Assembly: GCA_028711205.1 (NCBI GenBank)
Contig: JAQTSP010000007.1
Location: forward strand, 1 to 24,650
Direction: 5' to 3'
Length of the DNA stretch: 24,650 nucleotides
Source: Eubacteriales bacterium
Lineage (GTDB): Bacteria; Bacillota; Clostridia; Christensenellales; SZUA-584
Part shown: positions 14,498 to 21,415 of the stretch, one piece after another
Layout: each line of letters opens with the position of its first letter
How positions within the stretch are numbered: position 1 is the stretch's first letter
Position numbers and translations under genes: made by a program
The notes under the pieces: model-generated
What the model saw: only the letters and a program-made list of their open reading frames with translations
Told to the model about the DNA's origin: nothing
Database searches by the model: none

Positions 14498-15691
14498 TTA
14501 CGTGCGGTAATTCGCGTTGATTTTAACGTAATCGACAGAAAAGTCGCATGTCCACATGATGTCGGACGCGCTGCCGTCCATAAAATCGAGCGTGTATGAA
14601 ACTTCGCTCTGTTTCAGCGTGCGCAGAGCGGCGTCTTCGTCAAACGGCAGGCCGCCGCCGTTTTTGCATACCTGCACGTCGCCGATGAAAATATTCACTT
14701 TTTCAGGGTCGAACACGGCGCCCGAATATCCGGCGGCCGTCAAGAGACGTCCCCAGTTCGCGTCGTTGCCGAATGCCGCGGTCTTGCACAAAGGCGATTT
14801 CGCGATCGCGCTGGCGATCAAATGCGCGTCTTGCGGCGTCCTTGCGCCGCGTACGTCGATCATCAACAGCTTGGTCGCCCCCTCGCCGTCGGAAGCCAGC
14901 ATCTTCGCAAGGCGGACGCAAACACTTGTCAGCGCGTCTAAAAACAGCGCATATCCGGCTGTTCCTTTGGCGATCTCATTGTTCTGTGCAAAACCGGACG
15001 AGAGCAGCAGCACCTTGTCGCATACGCTGGTGTCACCGTCGACAGAAATACGGTTATACGATTTGTCCGCCGCGGTTTTCAGTGCGGTTTGGAGCGCCTG
15101 AAGAGATATGTTGGCGTCGGTTGTCACGACCGAAATCATTGTCGCCATGTCGGGATGGATCATGCCGGAACCCTTGGCCATGCCGCCGATGCGGACCTCG
15201 ATACCGTCTATCAGTACGCTTTCATGCGCCTGTTTGGGGACCGTGTCGGTCGTCATGATGGCGCGCGCCGCATCATGCCCGCCTTCGCGCGTAAGGGTGG
15301 CCATGTCAATGCCGGTTTTGACGCGGTCCAGCGGCAACGGTATGCCGATCACGCCTGTGGAACCCGTCAGCACGTCACAGGGCAGACATCCGAGCTTTTT
15401 TGCAGCCAGCTCCGCCATTTTGGCTGCATCTCTGTCGCCGCGGGCTGACAGGCACGCGTTGGCGTTGCCCGCATTGATGATCACGGCCTGCGCCCTGCCG
15501 TCTTCAAGGTGCTTTTGCGACAACAGAAGCGAGTGCCCTTTCACGATGTTTCGTGTAAAAATACCGGCTGCTTTTGCGACAACGTCGCATTTGATGAGAG
15601 CCAGATCAAGGCCGCCGTTTTTCTTAATTCCGGCTGCGACGCCGGCGGCAGTAAATCCTTTCGCGTATGTGACACCGCTGCAATTCTCCAT
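14498..15691 (-). CDS. argJ: Bifunctional glutamate N-acetyltransferase / ornithine acetyltransferase (ArgJ)
   Basis: Transfers acetyl from N-acetylornithine to glutamate in the cyclic arginine pathway; bifunctional members also use acetyl-CoA. The 397-residue protein carries NAGNANAC (73-80), VLTGSTGVIG (107-116), the autoprocessing segment MAKGSGMIHPDMATM with cleavage expected between Ala183 and the nucleophilic Thr184, and the downstream DGDTSVCD, ASDGEGATK and FGNDANWGR motifs. The usual Asn of HPNMAT is Asp here. The start at 15691 follows AAAGGTG and a 60-base leader; a start at 15751 would lie at or before the expected transcription start. No other arginine gene is adjacent. The gene is monocistronic and divergent from the DUF2156 gene. 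Confidence 0.95.
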   Translation of the reverse strand: MENCSGVTYAKGFTAAGVAAGIKKNGGLDLALIKCDVVAKAAGIFTRNIVKGHSLLLSQKHLEDGRAQAVIINAGNANACLSARGDRDAAKMAELAAKKLGCLPCDVLTGSTGVIGIPLPLDRVKTGIDMATLTREGGHDAARAIMTTDTVPKQAHESVLIDGIEVRIGGMAKGSGMIHPDMATMISVVTTDANISLQALQTALKTAADKSYNRISVDGDTSVCDKVLLLSSGFAQNNEIAKGTAGYALFLDALTSVCVRLAKMLASDGEGATKLLMIDVRGARTPQDAHLIASAIAKSPLCKTAAFGNDANWGRLLTAAGYSGAVFDPEKVNIFIGDVQVCKNGGGLPFDEDAALRTLKQSEVSYTLDFMDGSASDIMWTCDFSVDYVKINANYRT

Positions 15692-15757
15692 GCTAAAATC
15701 ACCTTTCTTTAAAGCCCCGGCAAGCTGAGGTTTTTCTTTGGGCCGTATCATAAAAAC

Positions 15758-15766
15758 ATTATATCA
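15758..15766 (-). promoter_or_regulatory. Extended -10 promoter of argJ (minus strand)
   Basis: On the minus strand TGA-TATAAT (15766-15758). Transcription would begin near 15752, giving a leader of about 60 nt before the ATG at 15691. No good -35. I see no clear arginine-repressor box. Confidence 0.52.
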
Positions 15767-15796
15767 CAAAACCGCTGGGATAGACTGTTTTGCATT

Positions 15797-15825
15797 TTGA
15801 AATATCAGCACGATTGGTATATAAT
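15797..15825 (+). promoter_or_regulatory. Promoter of the DUF2156-GNAT operon
   Basis: TTGAAA (15797-15802), an exact 17-bp spacer and TATAAT (15820-15825), 35 bp before the ATG at 15861. This is one of the best matches to a housekeeping promoter in the window. It is back to back with the argJ promoter. Confidence 0.72.
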
Positions 15826-15860
15826 ACTATCGACTAAATGGGACAACAGAAGGAGACTGA

Positions 15861-16760
15861 ATGCTGAATTTTAAATATCTGGAGCTTGAAGACAAGCCGG
15901 TCTTTGAAAAATATACGCTTTGCCACGGGTATCATAACCTCGAAGCGTCTTTCGCCAACATATTTTTGTGGCGCAAAGCATGGAATATTAAAATGGCGGC
16001 GGACGAATACACGATGTATTTGCTTCTCGATAACGGCAAGACCCGTTTTATGCTGGCGCCTTTTTTACTGGAATGTGAGATCAACTTCGGTGAACCGCTT
16101 AAAAAATGCGAAGAATATATGAGAAGTACGTTTGGCAGCGAATTACTTATCAAAGGCGTGACGCAGCGGGTGAAAGAAAGGATTGAGAAAGATTGCCCGC
16201 AGGAGTATGAGTTCATACCCGACAGGTCTAATTTTGAGTACGTCTATCTCGCAAAAGACCTGTGTGAGCTGGCGGGCAAGAAATACCACGCAAAGCGCAA
16301 CCATATCAACAGGCTGATAAGCGCGCACAGCGTTGAATACCGCCGCTACAACGAAGAGTATTACGATGCGTGCATAGACCTGCAAAAAGCCTGGGCAAGC
16401 GGCAAGGACGATGACCCGGACGGATATCAAAATGAGCTTGTCGTGATCAAAGAAGCGCTGTCGAACCTTGACACTTTGGGCCTAAAATGCGGGCTGTTGT
16501 TTGTGAACGGCAATCTTGAGGCCTATTCGATCGGAGAAAAATTCGAGGATGATATGGCCATCATCCATATTGAAAAAGCGAATCCCGATATACAGGGAAC
16601 GTATGCGATGATCAACAGAGAGTTCGTGAAAAACGAATGGTGCGGCGTGACGTATATCAACAGGGAAGAGGACATGGGGCTCGAGGGGCTGAGAAAAGCA
16701 AAGCTTTCTTACAACCCGGTATTTTTATTAGAGAAATATACCTGTATAAGGAGCAAGTGA
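15861..16760 (+). CDS. DUF2156 (phosphatidylglycerol lysyltransferase C-terminal-like, GNAT fold) protein
   Basis: A soluble 299-residue protein with the pattern of clostridial DUF2156 proteins: an N-terminal half containing LEASFANIFLWRKAW (28-42), an RNHINRL segment in the middle and AYSIGEKFEDDMAIIHIEKANP followed by GTYAMINREF near the C-terminus, ending in REEDMGLEGLRKAKLSYNP. Related folds transfer aminoacyl groups from aminoacyl-tRNA (MprF, FemX type), but stand-alone members have no proven substrate. AGAAGGAG precedes the ATG. The next gene, a GNAT acetyltransferase, starts two bases after the stop, so the two form an operon. Confidence 0.85.
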   Translation: MLNFKYLELEDKPVFEKYTLCHGYHNLEASFANIFLWRKAWNIKMAADEYTMYLLLDNGKTRFMLAPFLLECEINFGEPLKKCEEYMRSTFGSELLIKGVTQRVKERIEKDCPQEYEFIPDRSNFEYVYLAKDLCELAGKKYHAKRNHINRLISAHSVEYRRYNEEYYDACIDLQKAWASGKDDDPDGYQNELVVIKEALSNLDTLGLKCGLLFVNGNLEAYSIGEKFEDDMAIIHIEKANPDIQGTYAMINREFVKNEWCGVTYINREEDMGLEGLRKAKLSYNPVFLLEKYTCIRSK

Positions 16761-16762
16761 GG

Positions 16763-17785
16763 GTGGACGTTCGGCTACTTGGTGAAAGCGAGATACCTTC
16801 GGCAAAAGCGCTCTGGAAAGAGGCGTTTGGCGATTCGGATGCGTTTATCGGCTGGTACTTTCAAAACAAGGTGCTGCCGGGGGCTTCAATAGGGCTGTTT
16901 GACGGTGGCCTTGTTTCGGTTGTTCATATGCTTCCGTACAAGCTGCGCATACAGGGCAGACCGTTTCAAACTGCGTTCATCGCGGGCGCGGCGACGTCAA
17001 AGCGGCGGCAGGGTGAAGGGCATATGCGCACGCTTCTTTTGGAAGCGCTTGCCCTGATGAAACAGCGGGGCATACTGATGACGCACCTGTATCCTTTCGA
17101 CCACAGTTTTTACGAAAATTTCGGATGGGCTGCCTATTCATACGCGCATAAAATAAGCGCGACGGAAGCAAAAGGGCAGCGCGGCGCAAAGGTCATAGAG
17201 ACAACGGACGCGCAGGAACTCAGTCCGCTGTATGAAAAGATGATGCGCAGTATGGACGGCTATGTGATCAGAGACGGCAGGGAATGGCGCTGGCGCCTTG
17301 AAGAGCTTGGCATCGACGGCGGTAAAGCGGCGGTTCTGATGAAAAACGATATGCCGGCGGCCTATACGCTTTACTATGCCGATAAAGGAAAGGCGGACGT
17401 GATCGAGACGGTGTTCTCGGATAAAGAGGATATTGAAACGCTGCTGGCCTATATACTGGGGCAGGGCGCTGGCCGGGCCGACTATTTTATCCCGGCGCAA
17501 AACAGCGGGACGAAATTTGGCATGGCGAGGATTGTTGACGCCGAGGCGCTACTGGCGGCATTTGGCGCAGAGGCGCTTTTGGCGCACGTCAGCCTCGTGG
17601 ATGATTTTGCGAAATGGAACAATATTGGCGGCGGCGGCAAAGCGATGCATATCGGCGCATTGGCAAAAATCATTCATCAGGGCGTATTGGTAGACAAGCC
17701 TGGTGATGCTGCTGAGAAATATTTCCATGAAGGTTTTAAGCAAATATTTATCCGTCAAAACACTTGCATTTTTGAGACATATTAA
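16763..17785 (+). CDS. GNAT-family acetyltransferase, Eis-like
   Basis: Predicted 340-residue acetyl-CoA-dependent N-acetyltransferase with an Eis-type arrangement: an N-terminal GNAT domain (1-145), a second GNAT-like region and an extended C-terminal part that could be the sterol-carrier-like lobe. Visible are the AAFIAGAATSKRRQGEGHMR-like acetyl-CoA loop (written here from memory of its position near residues 72-90) and the SFYENFGW motif near residue 115, typical of the family. Translation starts at GTG 16763, nine bases after AAGGAG and two bases after the DUF2156 stop. The acceptor is unknown. The operon with an aminoacyl-transferase-like protein suggests modification of an amine-bearing metabolite or cell-surface component, which is inference only. 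Confidence 0.82.
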   Translation: MDVRLLGESEIPSAKALWKEAFGDSDAFIGWYFQNKVLPGASIGLFDGGLVSVVHMLPYKLRIQGRPFQTAFIAGAATSKRRQGEGHMRTLLLEALALMKQRGILMTHLYPFDHSFYENFGWAAYSYAHKISATEAKGQRGAKVIETTDAQELSPLYEKMMRSMDGYVIRDGREWRWRLEELGIDGGKAAVLMKNDMPAAYTLYYADKGKADVIETVFSDKEDIETLLAYILGQGAGRADYFIPAQNSGTKFGMARIVDAEALLAAFGAEALLAHVSLVDDFAKWNNIGGGGKAMHIGALAKIIHQGVLVDKPGDAAEKYFHEGFKQIFIRQNTCIFETY

Positions 17786-17792
17786 TTACAAT
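17764..17792 (+). promoter_or_regulatory. Candidate promoter of the ATP synthase operon
   Basis: TTGCAT (17764-17769), a 17-bp spacer and TACAAT (17787-17792), overlapping the end of the GNAT gene. Transcription would start near 17799, almost at the ATG of the first gene (17801), so that gene would be leaderless or start later. Read-through from the upstream operon is an alternative. Confidence 0.4.
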
Positions 17793-17800
17793 GAGTTGTT

Positions 17801-18091
17801 ATGTGGGGATTATTTGTTGGGATAGCCATTGGTATGCTGCAGGTGCTGGCAATGAGTAAAATAGGCGGCATGGTCCTTGGAGACAAGGCATCGGCGAAAC
17901 TTCTGGGAAGCGTATTGTTTCTCGTCAAGATGGCCGCCATCATATTTATACTGTACCTGATATCGACTATCACACTCGCTCATTTGATATGGACGGCAGG
18001 CGGCATGGCTGTGGGGCTGATACTGGCTTCTGTATACGTGCTGAGACGGCGTCATAAAACGGACGGAGAGGACAGCGGCGATGGTGAATAA
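17801..18091 (+). CDS. Small membrane protein at the atpI position of the ATP synthase operon
   Basis: A 96-residue protein with three hydrophobic segments (about 1-19, 34-56, 59-82) and a charged tail (RRRHKTDGEDSGDGE). Sequence likeness to AtpI is weak, as is usual for this fast-evolving subunit. Position directly before atpB, size and topology make ATP synthase subunit I the best call; AtpI helps assemble the c ring or import ions. It overlaps atpB by 11 bases. The start at 17801 has no good ribosome binding site; the next in-frame ATG (17831) would remove half of the first helix. Confidence 0.65.
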   Translation: MWGLFVGIAIGMLQVLAMSKIGGMVLGDKASAKLLGSVLFLVKMAAIIFILYLISTITLAHLIWTAGGMAVGLILASVYVLRRRHKTDGEDSGDGE

Positions 18092-18812
18092 CATCATGAC
18101 ACAATTTGGGGCATACGGGCTGGAGGCTGAATCATTTTCTATCACGCCGGATCCGGTCACTGTTTTTGGGCTGGAGATAAGCCCGACGATTCTCATTACC
18201 TGGGCCATTATGCTTGTCATCATACTGGCGGCCGTCATGATACGCCTGTTTGCGCTTCGAAAGTTTGAGACTGTTCCAAAAGGCATACAGAACGTACTCG
18301 AGATATTTGTGGAATATTGCGAGAAGTTTACGTCTTCGACTCTTGGCAAGCACGGGCCGGCCTTTGCCGCTTACATTTTCACAGTCGCGATCATGATATT
18401 TACAACAAGCCTCGTCGAATTGTTTGGCGTCAGGGCGCCGGCGACGGATCTCAATTTTACGATCGCGCTTGCGCTGATGTCGTTTGTGCTGATCAATGCG
18501 TTCGGCGTGTATTATTCCGGGTTTTTAGGCAGACTGCGCTGGTTTGTAAAACCCAAGGCGTTTATGCTGCCGGTGAACATTGTGACGCATGCGGTGATTC
18601 CCATATCACTGTCCTTTCGTCTTTTCGGGAACCTGTTTGCGGGCATGGTCGTGATGGACCTGCTGTACAGCGTGACATATCTGTCATTTGGCGTCCCCGC
18701 GTTATTGTCGATATACTTCAATCTGTTCCATGTGGGGATACAAACGTATATCTTTCTGGTTCTCACGCTTTCCTTTATGGAAGAGACGGTGGCGTACGGG
18801 TCAAAAAGATAA
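18081..18812 (+). CDS. atpB: F-type ATP synthase F0 subunit a
   Basis: Ion-translocating stator subunit of F0, 243 residues. The essential arginine is Arg180 in ISLSFRLFGN, and ELFGVRAPATDLN (113-125) and the C-terminal HVGIQTYIFLVLT with the conserved Gln221 are typical. About five or six membrane helices. The final helix reads LTLSFMEETVA where many family members have LTxxYIxxA, a mild deviation. GGAGAGG (18065-18071) gives the start at 18081 nine bases downstream, overlapping the end of the atpI-like gene. It is followed 29 bases later by atpE. Confidence 0.96.
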   Translation: MVNNIMTQFGAYGLEAESFSITPDPVTVFGLEISPTILITWAIMLVIILAAVMIRLFALRKFETVPKGIQNVLEIFVEYCEKFTSSTLGKHGPAFAAYIFTVAIMIFTTSLVELFGVRAPATDLNFTIALALMSFVLINAFGVYYSGFLGRLRWFVKPKAFMLPVNIVTHAVIPISLSFRLFGNLFAGMVVMDLLYSVTYLSFGVPALLSIYFNLFHVGIQTYIFLVLTLSFMEETVAYGSKR

Positions 18813-18841
18813 TTATAATATTGAATCGGAGGTATTAGAAT

Positions 18842-19069
18842 ATGAATACAGCTCTCATTGCGATCGGTGTGGGCATAGCGGTTTTTACCGGTTTCGGCGC
18901 GGGTATCGGCATGGGTATTGCCACCAGCCGTGCGACAGAAGCCGTGGCTCGTCAGCCGGAAGCCAGCGGCAAGATTAACGCGATGCTGCTGATCGGCCTT
19001 GCTTTTGCGGAGACGACGGCTATATACGGGTTTGTTATCGCTATTCTCATGATAGGTAAGATCGTATAG
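18842..19069 (+). CDS. atpE: F-type ATP synthase F0 subunit c
   Basis: Hairpin subunit of the rotor ring, 75 residues, at the short end for the family. Helix 1 contains the GxGxGxGxG packing motif (17-25), the loop has ARQPE (36-40) and helix 2 carries the ion-binding Glu57. Aligned with the sodium-type Ilyobacter c subunit, Glu57, Thr58, Thr59 and Tyr62 match Glu65, Ser66, Thr67 and Tyr70, but Met24 replaces Gln32 and Phe55 replaces Val63. The coupling ion cannot be called from sequence. GGAGG (about 18828) precedes the ATG by about nine bases. It lies between atpB and atpF as usual. Confidence 0.96.
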   Translation: MNTALIAIGVGIAVFTGFGAGIGMGIATSRATEAVARQPEASGKINAMLLIGLAFAETTAIYGFVIAILMIGKIV

Positions 19070-19110
19070 ACAGTGAATGGTGAAAAACAGACAGTAAACG
19101 GGGTGTTATT

Positions 19111-19599
19111 ATGCTAGATATGTTGGGGTTATCTCCCCTGGAAATTGGCGTGCACGTTCTGAATGTGATCATTCTGTTCGTCGTGCTTAAGCTACTGCTT
19201 TACAAGCCGGTCTTGAAGTTCATGAAAAAACGCGAGAATGCGTTTGCGGATAAAGTGGATCAGCTTGACACGAGAGATAAAGAACTGATTCAGAAAAAGC
19301 AGCAGTACGAACAAATGATGGCTGCGGCGCACAACGAGGCTGCGGAGATCATCACAAAAAGCAATGAGATGGCGAGAGACCATGCAAGAGAGATACTCGA
19401 TAACGCGAAAGAACACGCGAGGGATCTTGTGCTTCGGGCAAAGAAAGAGATAGAAGGCGAAAAGGTACAGGCGCGGCTCGATATGAAGACCGAGATCGCC
19501 GATATGGCCATTCAGATTGCCGAGAAAGTGCTTGAGCGTGAGGTGTCTTTGGACGACAACCGCAAGATCATCGACGAGTTCTTTGAGAGGGTGGGCTGA
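19111..19599 (+). CDS. atpF: F-type ATP synthase F0 subunit b
   Basis: Peripheral-stalk subunit, 162 residues: one N-terminal membrane helix (about 12-31) followed by a long charged coiled coil (about 38-145) and a short C-terminal region (EVSLDDNRKIIDEFFERVG) that normally binds the delta C-terminal domain. No deviation from the family is visible. GGGGTG precedes the ATG. The stop codon is one base before the TTG of the next gene, which begins with a delta C-terminal domain, so the two interacting segments are encoded back to back. Confidence 0.95.
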   Translation: MLDMLGLSPLEIGVHVLNVIILFVVLKLLLYKPVLKFMKKRENAFADKVDQLDTRDKELIQKKQQYEQMMAAAHNEAAEIITKSNEMARDHAREILDNAKEHARDLVLRAKKEIEGEKVQARLDMKTEIADMAIQIAEKVLEREVSLDDNRKIIDEFFERVG

Positions 19600-19600
19600 T

Positions 19601-19816
19601 TTGGCTATTGAAGGAAAACTGAAATCCGCTGTAAAGCTTGACGAGCTGACCATTCAATCAATCAAAAAGCGGTTTGAGTCTTTGACAGGAAAAGAAATCG
19701 ACTTTAAAGTTGAAGTCGAGCCGGAGCTTCTTGGCGGTTTCGTTGTCGTGCTCAACAACAAAGTATACGACAGGAGCATTCGCTCTCATTTAGGGAAGTT
19801 AAAGAACTTTATCATA
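19601..19816 (+). other. Segment encoding the delta (OSCP) C-terminal domain inside the alpha gene
   Basis: The first ~72 codons of the fused gene. It begins exactly at the first beta strand of the delta C-terminal domain, in the place where atpH normally sits (between atpF and atpA). The six-helix delta N-terminal domain (about 105 residues) is missing: there is only one base between atpF and this segment. Confidence 0.85.
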
Positions 19817-21415
19817 GATTCGGAAGAAGGCCCTTACCGCGCGGACGCCTTTGAAGAAGGCGATTTTGACATCGATTTTAACTCCGAAGAATTCGGAGAA
19901 GCCACAAAAAAACGTATCAAAGAATATACCGGCGAGATCGACGTGACCGAGATCGGTTCGGTGACTTATTCCGGGGACGGCATCGTTCATGTCGAAGGCC
20001 TTGAGGGATGCAAATACGGAGAGCTCTTAGAGTTTGAAAACAACGCTTACGGTATCGTGATGAACCTCTCCAAAGAGAGTATCGGCGCCGTGCTTTTGAG
20101 CAATGCCATAGACGTTTCGGAAGGTTCGACGGTCAGGAACACGGGAACCGTCGTACAGGTTCCTGTCGGCGACCAGCTTTTGGGCCGGGTCATTAGCCCT
20201 CTCGGTGTGCCGCTTGACGGAAAAGGAAAGCTGCATGCGACAAAATACAGGACGATCGAATCGGAAGCGCCTCAGATTATCGACAGGCAGGGCGTTAAAC
20301 AGCCGCTCGAAACGGGCATTATGTTTATCGACAGCATGATACCTATCGGCAAAGGCCAGAGGGAGCTGATCATCGGCGACCGGCAGACGGGCAAAACGGC
20401 GATTGCGATCGATACCATTTTGAACCAAAAGGGCAAAAATGTTTATTGCGTGTATGTGGCCATCGGACAAAAAGCGTCGACGATCGCGTCGATCATCAAC
20501 ACGCTCGACGAAGAAGGCGCGCTTGATTATACTTCCGTTGTCGCGTCGACGGCAAGCGATACCGCGTCGATGCAGTATATCGCGCCGTACGCCGGCTGCG
20601 CCGTGGCCGAAGAGTTTATGTATAACGGCAAAGACGCGCTGATCATATACGACGATCTGTCAAAGCACGCGGTGGCCTACAGGACAATGTCGCTGCTGCT
20701 CAGGCGTCCGCCGGGCCGCGAAGCGTATCCCGGAGACGTCTTTTATCTGCACTCGCGGCTGCTCGAGCGCGCGGCCAAGATGAACGATGTGCATGGCGGC
20801 GGGTCGATGACGGCGCTGCCGGTCATCGAGACGATGTCGGGCGATATATCGGCCTATATACCGACAAACGTGATCTCGATCACGGACGGACAGATATACC
20901 TTGAGTCAGAGCTTTTCAACGCGGGTATACGCCCCGGCGTCAATGTCGGCCTGTCGGTGTCGCGTGTCGGCGGCAGCGCGCAGACAAAGGCGATGAGAAA
21001 GGTCGCGGGAAGGCTTCGGCTTGACTTGGCGCAATACAGGGAGCTTGCGGTGTTTGCCCAGTTCGCCTCGGACCTTGACAAAAACACACGCGAAACGCTC
21101 GACCAGGGCGCGCGGCTGACGGAGTCGCTCAAGCAGCCGCAGTATTCGCCGCTGCCGATGGCAAGCCAGGTCATACTGCTGTACGTCGCCGTCAATAAAT
21201 ACTTAATCAAGCTGCCGATGGAGCACGTCAAAGCGTTCAATCAGGGGTACCTTGAATTCGTGGACATCAACTATCCGGACGTGCGCATTACCATCAACAA
21301 GACAGGCGATCTCTCGGACGACGCGATCTCCAAACTGCGAAAAGCGGCGGAGGATTATTTTATATCGTACTGCAAGACAAACAATATCGAGTTTGAGGAA
21401 GAGGAAAAAGCGTAA
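19601..21415 (+). CDS. atpA: Fusion of ATP synthase delta C-terminal domain with complete F1 alpha subunit
   Basis: Predicted 604-residue protein; a normal alpha is about 500-510. Residues 4-71 match the delta (OSCP) C-terminal domain: GKLKSAVKL, LTGKEIDFKVEVEPELLGGF and VYDRSIRSHLGKLKNF correspond to the SAVPL, KVxLxxxVDPSLIGG and VIDGSVRGRLERL pattern of delta. Residues about 73-98 are an acidic linker. The alpha N-terminal helix begins near 95 (SEEFGEATKKRIKEY), followed by all alpha hallmarks: GDGIVHVEGL, P-loop GDRQTGKT (259-266), RPPGREAYPGDVFYLHS, SGDISAYIPTNVISITDGQ and the arginine-finger SVSRVGGSAQ. The start is TTG 19601 behind GAGAGGGTGGG; no in-frame ATG occurs before Met154, so unfused alpha cannot easily be made. 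The stop overlaps atpG by one base. No delta N-terminal domain is encoded nearby. Confidence 0.93.
   Translation: MAIEGKLKSAVKLDELTIQSIKKRFESLTGKEIDFKVEVEPELLGGFVVVLNNKVYDRSIRSHLGKLKNFIIDSEEGPYRADAFEEGDFDIDFNSEEFGEATKKRIKEYTGEIDVTEIGSVTYSGDGIVHVEGLEGCKYGELLEFENNAYGIVMNLSKESIGAVLLSNAIDVSEGSTVRNTGTVVQVPVGDQLLGRVISPLGVPLDGKGKLHATKYRTIESEAPQIIDRQGVKQPLETGIMFIDSMIPIGKGQRELIIGDRQTGKTAIAIDTILNQKGKNVYCVYVAIGQKASTIASIINTLDEEGALDYTSVVASTASDTASMQYIAPYAGCAVAEEFMYNGKDALIIYDDLSKHAVAYRTMSLLLRRPPGREAYPGDVFYLHSRLLERAAKMNDVHGGGSMTALPVIETMSGDISAYIPTNVISITDGQIYLESELFNAGIRPGVNVGLSVSRVGGSAQTKAMRKVAGRLRLDLAQYRELAVFAQFASDLDKNTRETLDQGARLTESLKQPQYSPLPMASQVILLYVAVNKYLIKLPMEHVKAFNQGYLEFVDINYPDVRITINKTGDLSDDAISKLRKAAEDYFISYCKTNNIEFEEEEKA

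Noticed and set aside
14455..14500. Inverted repeat after argJ as a minus-strand terminator
   Set aside because: The stem is bulged with a loop of about 20 bases and there is no T-tract.
19517..19600. Upstream in-frame ATG that would add 28 residues to the fused alpha protein
   Set aside because: It lies inside atpF in another frame, encodes an Arg/Ser/Thr-rich stretch with no delta likeness, and the TTG at 19601 has a ribosome binding site and begins at the first delta-like strand.
19111..19600. Search for a hidden delta N-terminal domain overlapping atpF in another frame
   Set aside because: No frame gives the helical YAxALF-type pattern of the delta N-terminal domain; the only long open frame is atpF itself.
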